Assembly (NCBI GenBank): GCA_963812945.1
Contig: CAWEXD010000008.1
Span: 2,046,001 to 2,110,000 of the forward strand
DNA: 64,000 bases
From: DASRDR01 sp963812945 [NCBI: uncultured Candidatus Rokubacteria bacterium]
GTDB taxonomy: Bacteria; Methylomirabilota; Methylomirabilia; Rokubacteriales
Reading direction: 5' to 3'
In this document: piece by piece, positions 15,711 through 25,126 of the stretch
How the letters are laid out: every line of letters begins with the position of its first letter
How positions within the stretch are numbered: position 1 is the stretch's first letter
Made by a program: the position numbers and the translations under genes
Notes under the pieces: generated by a model
The model's database searches: none
Told to the model about the DNA's origin: nothing
The model's input: the letters and a program-made list of their open reading frames with translations, nothing else

Positions 15711-17234
15711 TCAGACGGGGTAGACGCCGTTCCGCCGCGGCGGGAAGCGGTGCTGCTTGGTGCCTGCGTAGCCGAGCCGCTTGATCAGCTCGCTTCGAAG
15801 CTCCGCCGGCGGGACGACGGCGTCGATGAGCATCTCGGAGGCGAGCCGGAACACGTCGATGTCCTTCTGGAACTCCTCTCGCCGTTCGCGCACGAACGCG
15901 GCGCGCGCTTCGCCCTCGAGCTCCATGATGCGGTTGTAGTAGACGGCGTTGACCGCGGGCTCCGGCCCCATGATCGCGACCTGCGCCTGCGGCAGCGCGA
16001 GCACGGCGTCCGGCTCGAACGCCTGGCCGCACATCGCGTAGAGCCCCGCCCCGTAGCACTTCCGCACCACGACGCAGATCTTGGGGACCGTCGCCTGCGA
16101 GGTGGCGAAGATCATCTTGGCCCCATGACGGATGATCCCCGCGCGCTCCACCTTCGAGCCGACCATGAATCCGGAGACGTCGGCGAGGTACACGATCGGG
16201 ATGTTGTAGGCGTTGCAGAGCCAGAGGAAGCGCGCCGCCTTGTCCGAGGAGTCGACGAAGAGGACACCGCCCTTGACCTTGGGCTGGTTGGCGACGATCC
16301 CGACGGCGCGACCGCCGAGCCGGGCGAAGCCGGTGATGATCTCACGGGCGAACAGCGCCTTGATCTCGAGCCACGACCCCGCGTCGATGAGCGCGCGGAT
16401 GACCTCGTGCATGTCGAAGTACTTCCGCTGGTCGTAGGGGACGATCTCGCCGATCGGCCGTCCCGGCTCGGGCGCGATCGTGGGCACGTCGGGCACCCGG
16501 TCGCGGTGGCTCTGCGGCATGCAGGCGAGATAGCGCCGGGCGGCCGCGATGGCCTCCTCGTCCCCGCCCACCAGCACGTCACCGCACCCCGACTCCTCGC
16601 AGTGCATCCGCGCGCCGCCCAGCGCCTCGTGGTCGATCTTCTCGCCGATGGCCATCTCGACCATGCGGGGCGAGCCCACGTACATCGACGCCTTCCCTTC
16701 GACCATGATGACGAGATCGGTGAGCGCGGGCAGGTACGCCGACCCGGCGGGCGACGGCCCGAAGAGGATGCAGACCTGCGGCACCACGCCGGAGAGCTGC
16801 ACCTCGTTGTAGAAGATGCGGCCGGCGTGGTAGCGGCCCGGAAAAATCCGGATCTGCTCCGAGATGCGGCCGCCCGCCGCGTCGACGAGGTAGACGAGGG
16901 GGACCCGGAGGCGCGCCGCCTTCTCCTGGATGCGGACGATCTTCTGAACGGTCTTCTCGCCCCACGAGCCCGCCTTCACCGTGAAGTCGTTGGCCATGAC
17001 GCAGACCGGCCGGCCCAGGACCGTCCCGACCCCGGTGACGACGCCGTCGGCGGGCGTCTCGGGATCCTGGGAGCGCGCGAGGAGCCAGTCCTCCTGGAAC
17101 GCCGTGTCGGGGTCGAGCAGGAGACGCAGGCGGTCGCGGACGAAGAGCTTGCCCTCCGCCCGGAGCTTGTCGCGGTACTTGACGTGCCCCTGCTGGACCC
17201 GCGCGATCTCGCCCCGGAGCCGCTCCTCGGTCAC
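15711..17234 (-). CDS. acyl-CoA carboxylase, carboxyltransferase subunit
   Basis: 507 residues, the usual size of biotin-dependent propionyl-/methylcrotonyl-type beta subunits. Order: N-terminal crotonase-like half with RDRLRLLLDPDTAF, VCVMANDFTVKAGSWG, DAAGGRISEQ and ILFGPSPAGSAYLPAL; C-terminal half with VGIVANQPKVKGGVLF, ADVSGFMVG and ICVVVRKCYGAGLYAMCG. It transfers CO2 from carboxybiotin to an acyl-CoA. Biotin carboxylase and BCCP are not beside it but lie at 42.6-44.1 kb and may be its partners. The substrate is not determined from sequence. It heads the cobS-cobC-hslR transcript. Confidence 0.87.
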   Translation of the reverse strand: MTEERLRGEIARVQQGHVKYRDKLRAEGKLFVRDRLRLLLDPDTAFQEDWLLARSQDPETPADGVVTGVGTVLGRPVCVMANDFTVKAGSWGEKTVQKIVRIQEKAARLRVPLVYLVDAAGGRISEQIRIFPGRYHAGRIFYNEVQLSGVVPQVCILFGPSPAGSAYLPALTDLVIMVEGKASMYVGSPRMVEMAIGEKIDHEALGGARMHCEESGCGDVLVGGDEEAIAAARRYLACMPQSHRDRVPDVPTIAPEPGRPIGEIVPYDQRKYFDMHEVIRALIDAGSWLEIKALFAREIITGFARLGGRAVGIVANQPKVKGGVLFVDSSDKAARFLWLCNAYNIPIVYLADVSGFMVGSKVERAGIIRHGAKMIFATSQATVPKICVVVRKCYGAGLYAMCGQAFEPDAVLALPQAQVAIMGPEPAVNAVYYNRIMELEGEARAAFVRERREEFQKDIDVFRLASEMLIDAVVPPAELRSELIKRLGYAGTKQHRFPPRRNGVYPV

Positions 17235-17390
17235 CGCAGGATCCTCGCGACCTGCGTTGACCGACGGACGGCCTTCGGCACGCGGCGACCGGTGACGGCC
17301 AGCGGGCTCACGGCCGGCATGGTAGCACGGTGGTCGGGCCCGACCCCGCGGGGCGGCCCGCGAGCCCCGCTGCGGCGATTCCGGCGCGGG

Positions 17391-18563
17391 CTAGTTGGCC
17401 CGGATCGCGATGATCAGGACGCCGGACTCGTGGGGCAGCCCGCCGATGAGCGCCGGACGCCGCGGCGGCACGTCCATCACGGTGGCGATCTCCCCCACCA
17501 TCCCGCGCTTGACGCGGGCGAGGATGCGGACGACAGGCGGGCGGATGCCGAGCGGCTGAAGCTCCAGCTCGCGTCCGCCCGGGAGCGCGAAGCGCTGCAG
17601 CATGCCAACCGGCATCCGGGTCTCGAACGCGCTGACGGGCTCGTAGTGAGAGTACTGGAACACCTTCTGGAGACGCGGAACCCAGAGTCGCATCCGGACG
17701 GGATGACCACAGCCACTCTGAGGATCCACGGACGCGCGCGGCGCCGTCCCGGGGGGAGCGGCTGGGCTCGCGAGATCCGGCGTCGGCGACGTTCCCGTCG
17801 GCGGCGCGCTCCCAGGGGGTGTCCCGCCCGCCGGGCTCGACGCGAACAGCACGAGCGCGTAGACGCAGACTTCCTGCGCAGGCCCCCCGCCTGGCGCGGT
17901 CACCGCTGGCGGGAGGACTCCCGGCGGCGGCATCGGGGGAAGCTGGCCCTGGGCAGGCCCCACCGCCCCGAAGAGGCATGTGAGCGCGCCGAGGAGCACC
18001 GCGAAGCCCGGACCGAGAGCCTCGCGGAGCCGCTTCCGCGCGTGGTGCAGGCGGGACATCACGGTCCCCATCGGGATGCCGAGCACCTCCGCGATCTCGC
18101 GGTACTGGAGTCCCTCGATATCGCTCAGGATGACAATCGCTCGATGATGCTCTGACAAGGAATCGAGCCCTTTCCGGATGCGCTCACGCCGCTCCGCGCT
18201 GGATGCCACGTCCTCGGGATCGGGATCGGTCGACGCCGCAGTGCGCTCCCACTCCTCCGGCGGGACGTCCTCGGCGCCCATAGACTTCGCCCGGGTCGTC
18301 CGCTGCCGCTTCCTGTCCAAGGCCACGTTCATCGTGATGCGGAACAGCCAGGTGTAGAACGCCGAGTCTCCCTTGAAGGCCGGCAGGGCTCGGAATGCCT
18401 TCACGAAGGCTTCCTGGGCGACGTCGAGCGCCTCCTCCTGGTCCCGGAGCACCTGGTAGGCCAGCCGGAAGACCTTGCGCTTGTACTTCTCGACCAGGGG
18501 CTCGAACGCCTCCCTGTCCCCGGCCTGGACCTGCCGGACTGCCTCGCGATCGTCGTCGCTCAC
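17391..18563 (-). CDS. ECF sigma factor with membrane helix and C-terminal domain
   Basis: 390 residues; typical ECF sigmas have about 190. Region 2 is residues 16-88 (FRLAYQVLRDQEEALDVAQEAF) and region 4 residues 126-181 (YREIAEVLGIPMGTVMSRLHHARKRLR). With no stop it continues into a hydrophobic segment (about 186-204, ending AQGQ like a signal-peptide cleavage site), a Pro/Gly/Thr linker (205-285) and a beta-rich domain of about 100 residues (286-390). GTG 18563 was chosen because the conserved sigma fold begins there. An internal GTG near codon 189 could also start a separately secreted C-terminal product. Confidence 0.78.
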   Translation of the reverse strand: MSDDDREAVRQVQAGDREAFEPLVEKYKRKVFRLAYQVLRDQEEALDVAQEAFVKAFRALPAFKGDSAFYTWLFRITMNVALDRKRQRTTRAKSMGAEDVPPEEWERTAASTDPDPEDVASSAERRERIRKGLDSLSEHHRAIVILSDIEGLQYREIAEVLGIPMGTVMSRLHHARKRLREALGPGFAVLLGALTCLFGAVGPAQGQLPPMPPPGVLPPAVTAPGGGPAQEVCVYALVLFASSPAGGTPPGSAPPTGTSPTPDLASPAAPPGTAPRASVDPQSGCGHPVRMRLWVPRLQKVFQYSHYEPVSAFETRMPVGMLQRFALPGGRELELQPLGIRPPVVRILARVKRGMVGEIATVMDVPPRRPALIGGLPHESGVLIIAIRAN

Positions 18564-18667
18564 GGGGCCGACCCGGCGGGACGCCGGGCCGGCCGGTGTC
18601 CGGTCGACCACCGCGGGAAATCCCCGGTGTCCACCCCTTCCTGAGACGGCCCGCCCCGGCCACGCAT

Positions 18668-19111
18668 TCAGCGCCGGACAAGGCAAGCCAGGGCGGCGTC
18701 GAGCCCCAGGATGTAGCTGTGGGCGCCGAATCCGGCGATCTGGCCGCGACAGGCGCCCGCGGTGACCGAGCGCCGACGGAATGGCTCCCGCCCGTGGACG
18801 TTGGAGAGGTGGACCTCGACCACGGGCAGCGCCACGGCGGCGATGGCGTCCCGGATGGCGTAGGAGTAGTGGGTGAAGGCGCCCGGGTTGATGACGATGG
18901 CCGCGAAGCCCTCCCCCGCCGCGCCCTGGATGGCGTCGACCAGCAGGCCCTCGTGGTTCGACTGCCGGCATGCCACGCGCACTCCACGCGAGGCCGCGTG
19001 GGCTTGGATCGCCGCGTCGACGTCGGCGAGCGTGGCCGTCCCGTACACCCCCGGCTCGCGCTGGCCGAGCAGGTTCAGGTTCGGGCCGTGCAGCACCAGG
19101 ATCGCCGTCAT
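18668..19111 (-). CDS. aroQ: type II 3-dehydroquinate dehydratase
   Basis: 147 residues, standard length. [16 protein letters not shown] (residues 8-23) has the catalytic Tyr and Arg region; [20 protein letters not shown] and [15 protein letters not shown] contain the substrate-binding Asn, the His pair and Arg. It dehydrates 3-dehydroquinate to 3-dehydroshikimate in the shikimate pathway in the cytoplasm. ATG 19111 begins the conserved fold; an upstream start adds 31 arginine-rich residues and is rejected. Confidence 0.93.
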   Translation of the reverse strand: MTAILVLHGPNLNLLGQREPGVYGTATLADVDAAIQAHAASRGVRVACRQSNHEGLLVDAIQGAAGEGFAAIVINPGAFTHYSYAIRDAIAAVALPVVEVHLSNVHGREPFRRRSVTAGACRGQIAGFGAHSYILGLDAALACLVRR

Positions 19112-19240
19112 GTCACGTCCCCCGCGAGGGCCGGGTGCCCCGTTCTCTGCTCGGCAGCGCTCGGGCGGTCGTCGCCGGAACCCGCGTCGTCCGGAGACTA
19201 GCACAGGGCGTGATGGGCCCCGAACCGGGCGCGCGCCACA

Positions 19241-20053
19241 CTATCGACGTCCCTCCTCCTTCCAGGGGGTGAGCCACGCCTCGAGCCCCCGAAGGGCCCA
19301 GGTGCTGGCGAGCCCCAGGATCGACAGGGTTGCGAGCCCTACCATCAGCTTCCCGGTGAGCATCAGGTCGCCCGAATGCAGGATGAGGAAGCCGATGCCG
19401 GCCGTCGCATTGATCATCTCCGCCGACACGACGAGCAAGAGCGCGATCCCCGCCCCCAAGCGATAGCCCGCCAGGATCGTCGGCAGGGCCGACGGCAGCA
19501 CCACCTTGCGGATGACCTGCCATCGGCCAGCGCCGAGACTCCGCGCGGCCTTCACCATCAGCGAATCCGTTCCCTGAACGCCCGCATACGTGTTGATCAC
19601 CACGGGGAAGAAGACGCCGAGGGCGATCATGGTCACCTTGGGGGCCTCGCCGATCCCCAGCCAGAGGATCATGAGGGGCAGCAGCGCGATCTTGGGGATG
19701 GGGTAGGTCGCGGCGATGACCGGGTTGCCGATGGCCCAGAGGCTCCGGGACGACCCGAGCACGAGCCCGAGCAGCGTCCCCGCCGCCGCGCCGAGGCCAA
19801 AGCCGAGCCCCACGCGCGCGAGCGAGACACCGACGTGTCGCCCGAGCTCGCCGCTCCACGCCATCCGAGCGGCCTCGCCCAGAACGGCCGTCGGCGCGGG
19901 CAGGAAGAGGGCGGGCACCCACTGAAGCCGCGCCACGGCCTCCCACGCGAGCGCGATCAGGGCCAGGGCGGCCCCCCCGAGGAGCCAGGACGGCCGCGCT
20001 GCCGGCTCCGGGGCGCCCGCGTAGACGACGGTCCGCCCCGCCTCAGGGCGCAT
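19241..20053 (-). CDS. ABC transporter permease, SsuC/TauC type
   Basis: 270 residues with six hydrophobic helices. The EAA-type loop is AARSLGAGRWQVIRKVVLPSALPTILAGYRLG-like (about residues 170-200), typical of nitrate/sulfonate/taurine permeases. ATG 20053 overlaps the ATPase stop by 11 bases and follows GAGAGG; an ATG seven codons upstream has no site. It belongs with the adjacent ATPase. No periplasmic binding protein is encoded nearby, so the substrate (sulfonate, nitrate or pyrimidine precursor) is undetermined. Confidence 0.85.
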   Translation of the reverse strand: MRPEAGRTVVYAGAPEPAARPSWLLGGAALALIALAWEAVARLQWVPALFLPAPTAVLGEAARMAWSGELGRHVGVSLARVGLGFGLGAAAGTLLGLVLGSSRSLWAIGNPVIAATYPIPKIALLPLMILWLGIGEAPKVTMIALGVFFPVVINTYAGVQGTDSLMVKAARSLGAGRWQVIRKVVLPSALPTILAGYRLGAGIALLLVVSAEMINATAGIGFLILHSGDLMLTGKLMVGLATLSILGLASTWALRGLEAWLTPWKEEGRR

Positions 20054-20819
20054 CGGCCAGGGCCTCTCGCGCATCGTGCTTGATGAGCTGCCAGCACTCG
20101 TCCACGAGCGCGACGAACCGCGGGTCGAGCATCGTGCGCTCGTCTCGAGGACGGGGCAGCGGAACCGACCGAACCGCCCGGATCCGGCCGGGTCGCCGCG
20201 TCATCACCACGACACGATCGCCCAGGAGCACGGCCTCCTGGATCTGGTGGGTGACGTACAGGATCGACCGACGCGTCCGCTCCCAGAGGGCCAGGAGCTC
20301 CAGCTGCATGAGCGCGCGACTCTGCGCGTCGAGGGCCGAGAACGGCTCGTCCATCAGGAGGAGCGCCGGCTCGACCGCGAGGGCCCGGGCGATGGCCACA
20401 CGCTGGCGCATGCCGCCCGAGAGGTGGTGGGGGTAGCGATCGGCGAAGCTCTCGAGGCCGACCAGCGCCAGGAGGCGCCGGGCCGTGTCCTGGCGCTCCG
20501 CCGGAAGCACTCCCCGCACCTCGAGGCCGAAGGTGACGTTGTCGCGGACCGTCCGCCACGGGAAGAGGGCATGCTCCTGGAACACCACGCCCGTGAGCGG
20601 GACGCCCGGGGGCGCGTCCTCGAAGATCACGCGCCCACCGGTCGGCGCTTCGAGCCCCGCGACGACCTGGAGCAAGGTCGACTTCCCGCAGCCCGACGGC
20701 CCGAGGAGCGTCACGAACTCGCCGTCGCCCACGTCGAGGGAGACGTCCTCGAGCGCGACGAGCCGGTTGCCGGCCGGCCCTGGGTAGACCTTCGTGACGG
20801 ACTCGACCCGCACGCGCAC
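20043..20819 (-). CDS. ABC transporter ATP-binding protein, SsuB/TauB type
   Basis: 258 residues. Walker A is GPSGCGKST (about residue 45), the signature is LSGGMRQRV, Walker B is LLLMDEP and the D-loop is FSALDAQSR; VFQEHALFPWRTVRDNV is the Q-loop block characteristic of the nitrate/sulfonate/taurine importers. The start is placed at the GTG at 20819, 20 bases after the ZIP gene stop; no ATG exists in this frame near the family start. It energises the downstream permease at the inner membrane. Confidence 0.87.
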   Translation of the reverse strand: MRVRVESVTKVYPGPAGNRLVALEDVSLDVGDGEFVTLLGPSGCGKSTLLQVVAGLEAPTGGRVIFEDAPPGVPLTGVVFQEHALFPWRTVRDNVTFGLEVRGVLPAERQDTARRLLALVGLESFADRYPHHLSGGMRQRVAIARALAVEPALLLMDEPFSALDAQSRALMQLELLALWERTRRSILYVTHQIQEAVLLGDRVVVMTRRPGRIRAVRSVPLPRPRDERTMLDPRFVALVDECWQLIKHDAREALADAP

Positions 20820-20839
20820 GGTGCGCGCCGGGACCGCCG

Positions 20840-21586
20840 TCAGTGGGCGTGGAGGCCCGTGGCCTCCAGCACCGACTCGGCGACGTAGTAGAGGAGCACC
20901 CCCCCGAAGACGGCCAGCGCGACCCCCCAGCTGCGCTCCTTGTTGACCTCGGGAATCAGGTCGGAGGCCGCGACGTAGATCGTGACGCCGGCCGAGAGGG
21001 CCAGGGCCTGCCGCACGAACCCGGTGAACGTGGTCATGAACACCACGCCGGCCATCGTGGCGAGACCCAGCACGCCGGACGCGAGCAGCGCGGTCCGGCG
21101 CGACGCCCCGGAGGCCAGCATCAAGGAGGCCACCGTGAATCCCTCGGGGAGCTTGTGCAGGAGCACGGCCGCGAACAGGATGAACCCGAGCGGCCGGCTC
21201 ACCAGGAACCCGGAGGCGATCGCGACCCCGTCGAAGAACGTGTGGATGCAGAGCCCCGCCAGGCCGATGTACCCGACGGACGGGTGGACGAGCGCGTCGT
21301 GGTGGGTCTCCTCCCCGAAGTGGAAGTGCGGCGTCAGCGTGTGCTCCGTGAGGTGCACCACGAAGTAGCCGATCAGGACGTAGAGGTACACGTGGGAGCC
21401 CGATTCCAGGCTCTCCGGCACCATGCGGAGGAACGCCACGGCGAGCATGAAGCCCGCCCCAAGGGCGAGGAAGTACTGGAGGACCGTCCGGTCCCAGTGC
21501 CGCCGGCCTACCACGAGCGCCCCGCCCAGGAGGTCGGCCAGCCCCGCGACCGCGCCCAGGATCAGCGACAGCTCTCGCGGGGCCAT
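20840..21586 (-). CDS. ZIP-family metal transporter
   Basis: 248 residues, eight predicted helices. The conserved pair of metal-binding helices is visible as LCIHTFFDGVAIASGF (HxxxDG) and LLHKLPEGFTVA (HKxPEG). A His-rich loop (HTLTPHFHFGEETHHD) precedes them. ZIP proteins move Zn2+, Fe2+ or Mn2+ into the cytoplasm. It begins about 115 bases from the divergent gspE and is followed by the ABC pair on the same strand. Confidence 0.88.
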   Translation of the reverse strand: MAPRELSLILGAVAGLADLLGGALVVGRRHWDRTVLQYFLALGAGFMLAVAFLRMVPESLESGSHVYLYVLIGYFVVHLTEHTLTPHFHFGEETHHDALVHPSVGYIGLAGLCIHTFFDGVAIASGFLVSRPLGFILFAAVLLHKLPEGFTVASLMLASGASRRTALLASGVLGLATMAGVVFMTTFTGFVRQALALSAGVTIYVAASDLIPEVNKERSWGVALAVFGGVLLYYVAESVLEATGLHAH

Positions 21587-21702
21587 GATTGCAAACAGTT
21601 TGCAAAGCCCTCGCCCGGGCTGTCAAGGGAAACATTCCTTGCCGGCCCATCGACATCTCCGGTAACCTATCGAATTAGCGTCGCGAAAGCGGCCTGATCC
21701 CC

Positions 21703-23409
21703 ATGGACTCCCGCCACTCTTCGTCCTTCGGACGATGGCTCACCGGGACCGGCCTCCTCTCGGAGGCGGAGCTGGCCCGCGCCGAGGCGCGGCGCCAGTC
21801 GACCGGCGAGCGCTTGCCGGACACGCTCGTCCGGCTCGGGCTATCGAGCCCGGAGGAGGTCGCGCAGGCCCTCGCCCGCCACCTCGAGATCGCCTTCGTC
21901 GGCCGGGAGGAGTTCCCCACGAGCCCGCCGTTCCTCCAGCGGCTGTCACCCCAGTACATGCGCCAGTACCGCTTCTGTCCCCTGGCCGTCGAGAACGGCG
22001 CCCTCGTGGTCGCCTGCGCCGACCCGACGGACCCGACCGTGGTCGACGAGCTCCGGGGCACGCTCGGGCTCGAGGTCCGCCTGGCCGTGGCCACGGAGAC
22101 CTCGATCCTCGAGGCGATCGAGCGGTACTTCGGCGCGGGATCGACGGCCGTCCAGAAGGTCATCGAGACCATGGGCGAGGAGGACCGCGGCGAGGAGACG
22201 AGCGGCGAGGACCTGACCTCGCTCCGGGACATGGCGTTCGACGCGCCGGTGGTGCGGCTCGTGAACCTCCTGATGGAGAACGCGATCAAGGCGAGCGCCT
22301 CGGACGTCCACATCGAGCCGTTCGAGGACACCCTCCGGGTCCGGTATCGGATCGACGGCATGCTCTTCGATGCCGAGACCCCGCCCAAGCGGCTCCGGGC
22401 GGCGATCACCTCACGGATCAAGATCATGTCCGAGCTGAACATCGCCGAGCGCCGGCTACCCCAGGACGGACGCATCCGCATGAGCCTCGAGGGCCGGCGG
22501 CTCGACATCCGCGTCTCGACGATCCCCACCCTCCACGGCGAGAGCATCGTGATGCGGATCCTGGACCGGGCGGCGATCCTGCTGCCGCTCGACCATCTCG
22601 GCTTCGAGGAGCGAAACCGGCGATCGATCGAGCGCATCATCCAGCTGCCCCACGGCATGCTGCTGGTCACGGGGCCCACCGGATCCGGGAAGACCACGAC
22701 CCTCTACGCCGCGCTCGACAAGATCAACTCGCCCGGCAAGAAGATCATCACCATCGAGGACCCGGTCGAGTACCAGCTCCGCGGCGTCAACCAGATTCAC
22801 GTCAAGCCGAAGATCGGGCTCACGTTCGCGGCCGGCCTCCGGCACATCGTGCGCCAGGACCCGGACGTGATCATGGTCGGCGAGATCCGTGACCTCGAAA
22901 CAGCCGACATCAGCATCCACGCCGCGCTGACCGGCCACCTGGTGTTCTCGACTCTCCACACGAACGATGCCCCGGGCGCGATCACCCGCCTCCTCGACAT
23001 GGGGGTGGAGCCGTACCTCATCGCCTCCGTGCTCGAGGGAGTTCTGGCCCAGCGCCTCGTCCGGCTGGTGTGCGCCGGGTGCCGCAAGCCCAGCGAGCCC
23101 GACGTGGGCGAGCTTCGGGCGCTGGGAATCGACCGCGTGCCGGCGAGCGCACGGCTCTCGCGCGGCACCGGGTGCGACGATTGTCGCGGCACGGGATACC
23201 GGGGCCGCACCGGGATCTACGAGTTCATGGCGATGACCGAGGAGATCCGCAGTCTCGCCATCCGGAAGACCCCGGGACACGAGATCCGCCAGCGGGCGGT
23301 CGCGGGCGGCATGATCACCCTCCGCCAGGACGGCTGGCAGAAGTGCTGCCTCGGGGTGACGACGGTGGAGGAGATCCTCCGCGTGACCCACGAGGACATG
23401 GAGGCGTAG
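21703..23409 (+). CDS. gspE: type II secretion ATPase GspE
   Basis: 568 residues. The N-terminal GspE/PilB domain (residues 1-150, LSSPEEVAQALARHL) is followed by the catalytic core: SDVHIEPFEDTLRVRYRIDG, Walker A GPTGSGKTTTLYA (about residue 323), the Asp-box region TIEDPVEYQ, Walker B VIMVGEIRD (about 389) and the His box LVFSTLHTND. A tetracysteine zinc loop, CAGC...CDDC, is at about 457-490. It is the cytoplasmic hexameric motor of the type II secretion system and heads the operon; its TAG stop overlaps the GTG of gspF. Confidence 0.93.
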   Translation: MDSRHSSSFGRWLTGTGLLSEAELARAEARRQSTGERLPDTLVRLGLSSPEEVAQALARHLEIAFVGREEFPTSPPFLQRLSPQYMRQYRFCPLAVENGALVVACADPTDPTVVDELRGTLGLEVRLAVATETSILEAIERYFGAGSTAVQKVIETMGEEDRGEETSGEDLTSLRDMAFDAPVVRLVNLLMENAIKASASDVHIEPFEDTLRVRYRIDGMLFDAETPPKRLRAAITSRIKIMSELNIAERRLPQDGRIRMSLEGRRLDIRVSTIPTLHGESIVMRILDRAAILLPLDHLGFEERNRRSIERIIQLPHGMLLVTGPTGSGKTTTLYAALDKINSPGKKIITIEDPVEYQLRGVNQIHVKPKIGLTFAAGLRHIVRQDPDVIMVGEIRDLETADISIHAALTGHLVFSTLHTNDAPGAITRLLDMGVEPYLIASVLEGVLAQRLVRLVCAGCRKPSEPDVGELRALGIDRVPASARLSRGTGCDDCRGTGYRGRTGIYEFMAMTEEIRSLAIRKTPGHEIRQRAVAGGMITLRQDGWQKCCLGVTTVEEILRVTHEDMEA

Positions 23410-24623
23410 TGCCGGTCTTCGCCTACCGGGCGGCGGACCGGGCCGGCCGGACGGTCGACGGCACGATGGAAGCGTACGACGCCAACGCGGTCGTCGAGCG
23501 TCTCCATCGCGAGGACTTCTTCCCCCTTCGTGTCGAGCCTGCCGCGCAGAAGGGCCGGCTCGGCCAGCGGCTCTTCGGAGCGCCCCGTGTGCCCGCGCGG
23601 GACGTCCTGGACTTCACGCAGCAGCTCGCCACGCTCGTGGAGGCGGGTCTGCCGCTCGAGCGCGCTCTCGTCGTCCTCGGCGAGGTCGCGGCCAACCGGC
23701 GGCTGCGACAGATCGTCCAGGACGTGACGCAGAGCGTCCGGGCGGGATCAACGCTCGCCGACGCGCTGGCCCGCCACCACCCTCGGCCCTTCTCGCGCCT
23801 CTACGTGAACACGATCCGCGCGGGCGAGCGGGGCGGCGTGCTGGAGCTGAGCCTCCGGCGCCTGTCGGAGCACCTGGACGCGGCCCGGGAGCTCCGTGAG
23901 GCGATCGTCTCGGCGCTGATCTACCCCGCGCTGCTCGCCGCCGTGGGCGCGGGCGCCGTGGTCTTCCTGCTGACCTTCGTCCTGCCGCGGTTCGCGGTCA
24001 TCCTGGCGGACCTCGGTCAGACGCTCCCGCTGCCCACGCGGCTCGTGCTCGCGGTGAGCGATGCCTTCCTCGCGTACTGGTGGGCGATCGCGGCGGCCGG
24101 GCTCGTGATCGTGGTCGCCTGGCAGGCCATGGCCCGGTCGGAGACAGGCCGCCTCCAGCTCGACACCGGGCTCCTCGGGCTCCCGGTCGCAGGGGACGTG
24201 CTGCGCAAGGTCGAGGTCGGACGCGCGATCCGGACGATCGGGACGCTCCTGTCGTCGGGCGTTCCGCTGCTCGGCGCGCTCGACGTGGCCCGGGAGGGCG
24301 CCGGGAACCGCGTGGTGGCGAACGCCCTCGCGGCGGTGCACGATGGCGTGAAGCGCGGCGAAGGACTGGCGAAGCCGATGGCCCAGAGCGGTGCCTTTCC
24401 GACCCTCGTGGTGCACATGGTGCGAGTGGGCGAGGAGACGGGGCGCCTCGACGAGATGCTCGGGCGAGTTGCCGGAACCTACGAGCGCGAGGTCCGCGTC
24501 GCGGTCCGACGTCTGGTCGCGACCCTCGAGCCCGCGATCATGGTCGTGCTGGGCCTGGTCGTGCTGGGGATCGTGCTGGCGATCCTCCTCGCGATCCTGA
24601 GCGTCAACGAGCTGCCGCTGTGA
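23409..24623 (+). CDS. gspF: type II secretion inner-membrane protein GspF
   Basis: 404 residues with the two repeated GspF domains (about 70-190 and 275-395). Motifs LDFTQQLATLVEAGLPLERAL and the repeat RTIGTLLSSGVPLLGALDV are diagnostic, as are the three membrane helices with VFLLTFVLPRF and the terminal IMVVLGLVVLGIVLAIL-like helix. It forms the platform under the pseudopilus. The GTG start at 23409 shares a base with the gspE stop. Confidence 0.93.
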   Translation: MPVFAYRAADRAGRTVDGTMEAYDANAVVERLHREDFFPLRVEPAAQKGRLGQRLFGAPRVPARDVLDFTQQLATLVEAGLPLERALVVLGEVAANRRLRQIVQDVTQSVRAGSTLADALARHHPRPFSRLYVNTIRAGERGGVLELSLRRLSEHLDAARELREAIVSALIYPALLAAVGAGAVVFLLTFVLPRFAVILADLGQTLPLPTRLVLAVSDAFLAYWWAIAAAGLVIVVAWQAMARSETGRLQLDTGLLGLPVAGDVLRKVEVGRAIRTIGTLLSSGVPLLGALDVAREGAGNRVVANALAAVHDGVKRGEGLAKPMAQSGAFPTLVVHMVRVGEETGRLDEMLGRVAGTYEREVRVAVRRLVATLEPAIMVVLGLVVLGIVLAILLAILSVNELPL

Positions 24624-24631
24624 GGTCACCG

Positions 24632-25126
24632 ATGCCGACATCGCGTCGTCGCCGCCGCTCGCGCCGCCCGCGTCCCGCGTCACGATTCCGCGCGGTCGGA
24701 GCGAGCCAGGCGGGATTCACACTGATCGAGCTCCTGATCGTCGTCATCATCCTGGGCGTCCTCGCCGGCCTCGTGGGCCCGCGCCTCTTCGGACGGGTCG
24801 GGCAGTCCCGACAGGCGGCGGCCCGCGTCCAGATCGAGCTCCTGGGAGCGGCCCTCGATCAGTTCAAGCTCGACGTCGGTCGCTACCCCAGCAGCCAGGA
24901 GGGGCTCCAAGCCCTCCAGCAGAGCCCCGGCAACGCGCCCGGCTGGGAGGGGCCATACCTCAAGAAGGAGGTGCCCCGGGACCCGTGGGGCGCTCCGTAC
25001 CAGTACCGGAGCCCCGGCGAGCACGGAGAGTACGACATCGCCTCGCTCGGCTCCGACAACGCCCAGGGCGGTGAGGGCGAGGCCGGCGACGTGACCAGCT
25101 GGGGCGCCGAGGGCAAGACACGGTGA
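24632..25126 (+). CDS. gspG: major pseudopilin GspG
   Basis: 164 residues. A long basic leader (about 30 residues, rich in Arg) ends in the prepilin peptidase site G/FTLIELLIVV with Glu at +5, followed by the hydrophobic helix. The C-terminal signature of GspG is present: RYPSSQEGLQAL, GPYLKK, PRDPWGAPYQY and the GEYDIASLGSDN calcium-site segment. It polymerises into the pseudopilus after cleavage by a prepilin peptidase that is not encoded in this window. The ATG at 24632 gives an unusually long leader; a shorter one is possible only with a non-ATG start. Confidence 0.93.
   Translation: MPTSRRRRRSRRPRPASRFRAVGASQAGFTLIELLIVVIILGVLAGLVGPRLFGRVGQSRQAAARVQIELLGAALDQFKLDVGRYPSSQEGLQALQQSPGNAPGWEGPYLKKEVPRDPWGAPYQYRSPGEHGEYDIASLGSDNAQGGEGEAGDVTSWGAEGKTR

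Noticed and set aside
15207-18155. 982-codon plus-strand frame
   Set aside because: Antisense to cobS, the carboxyltransferase and the sigma factor; composition only.
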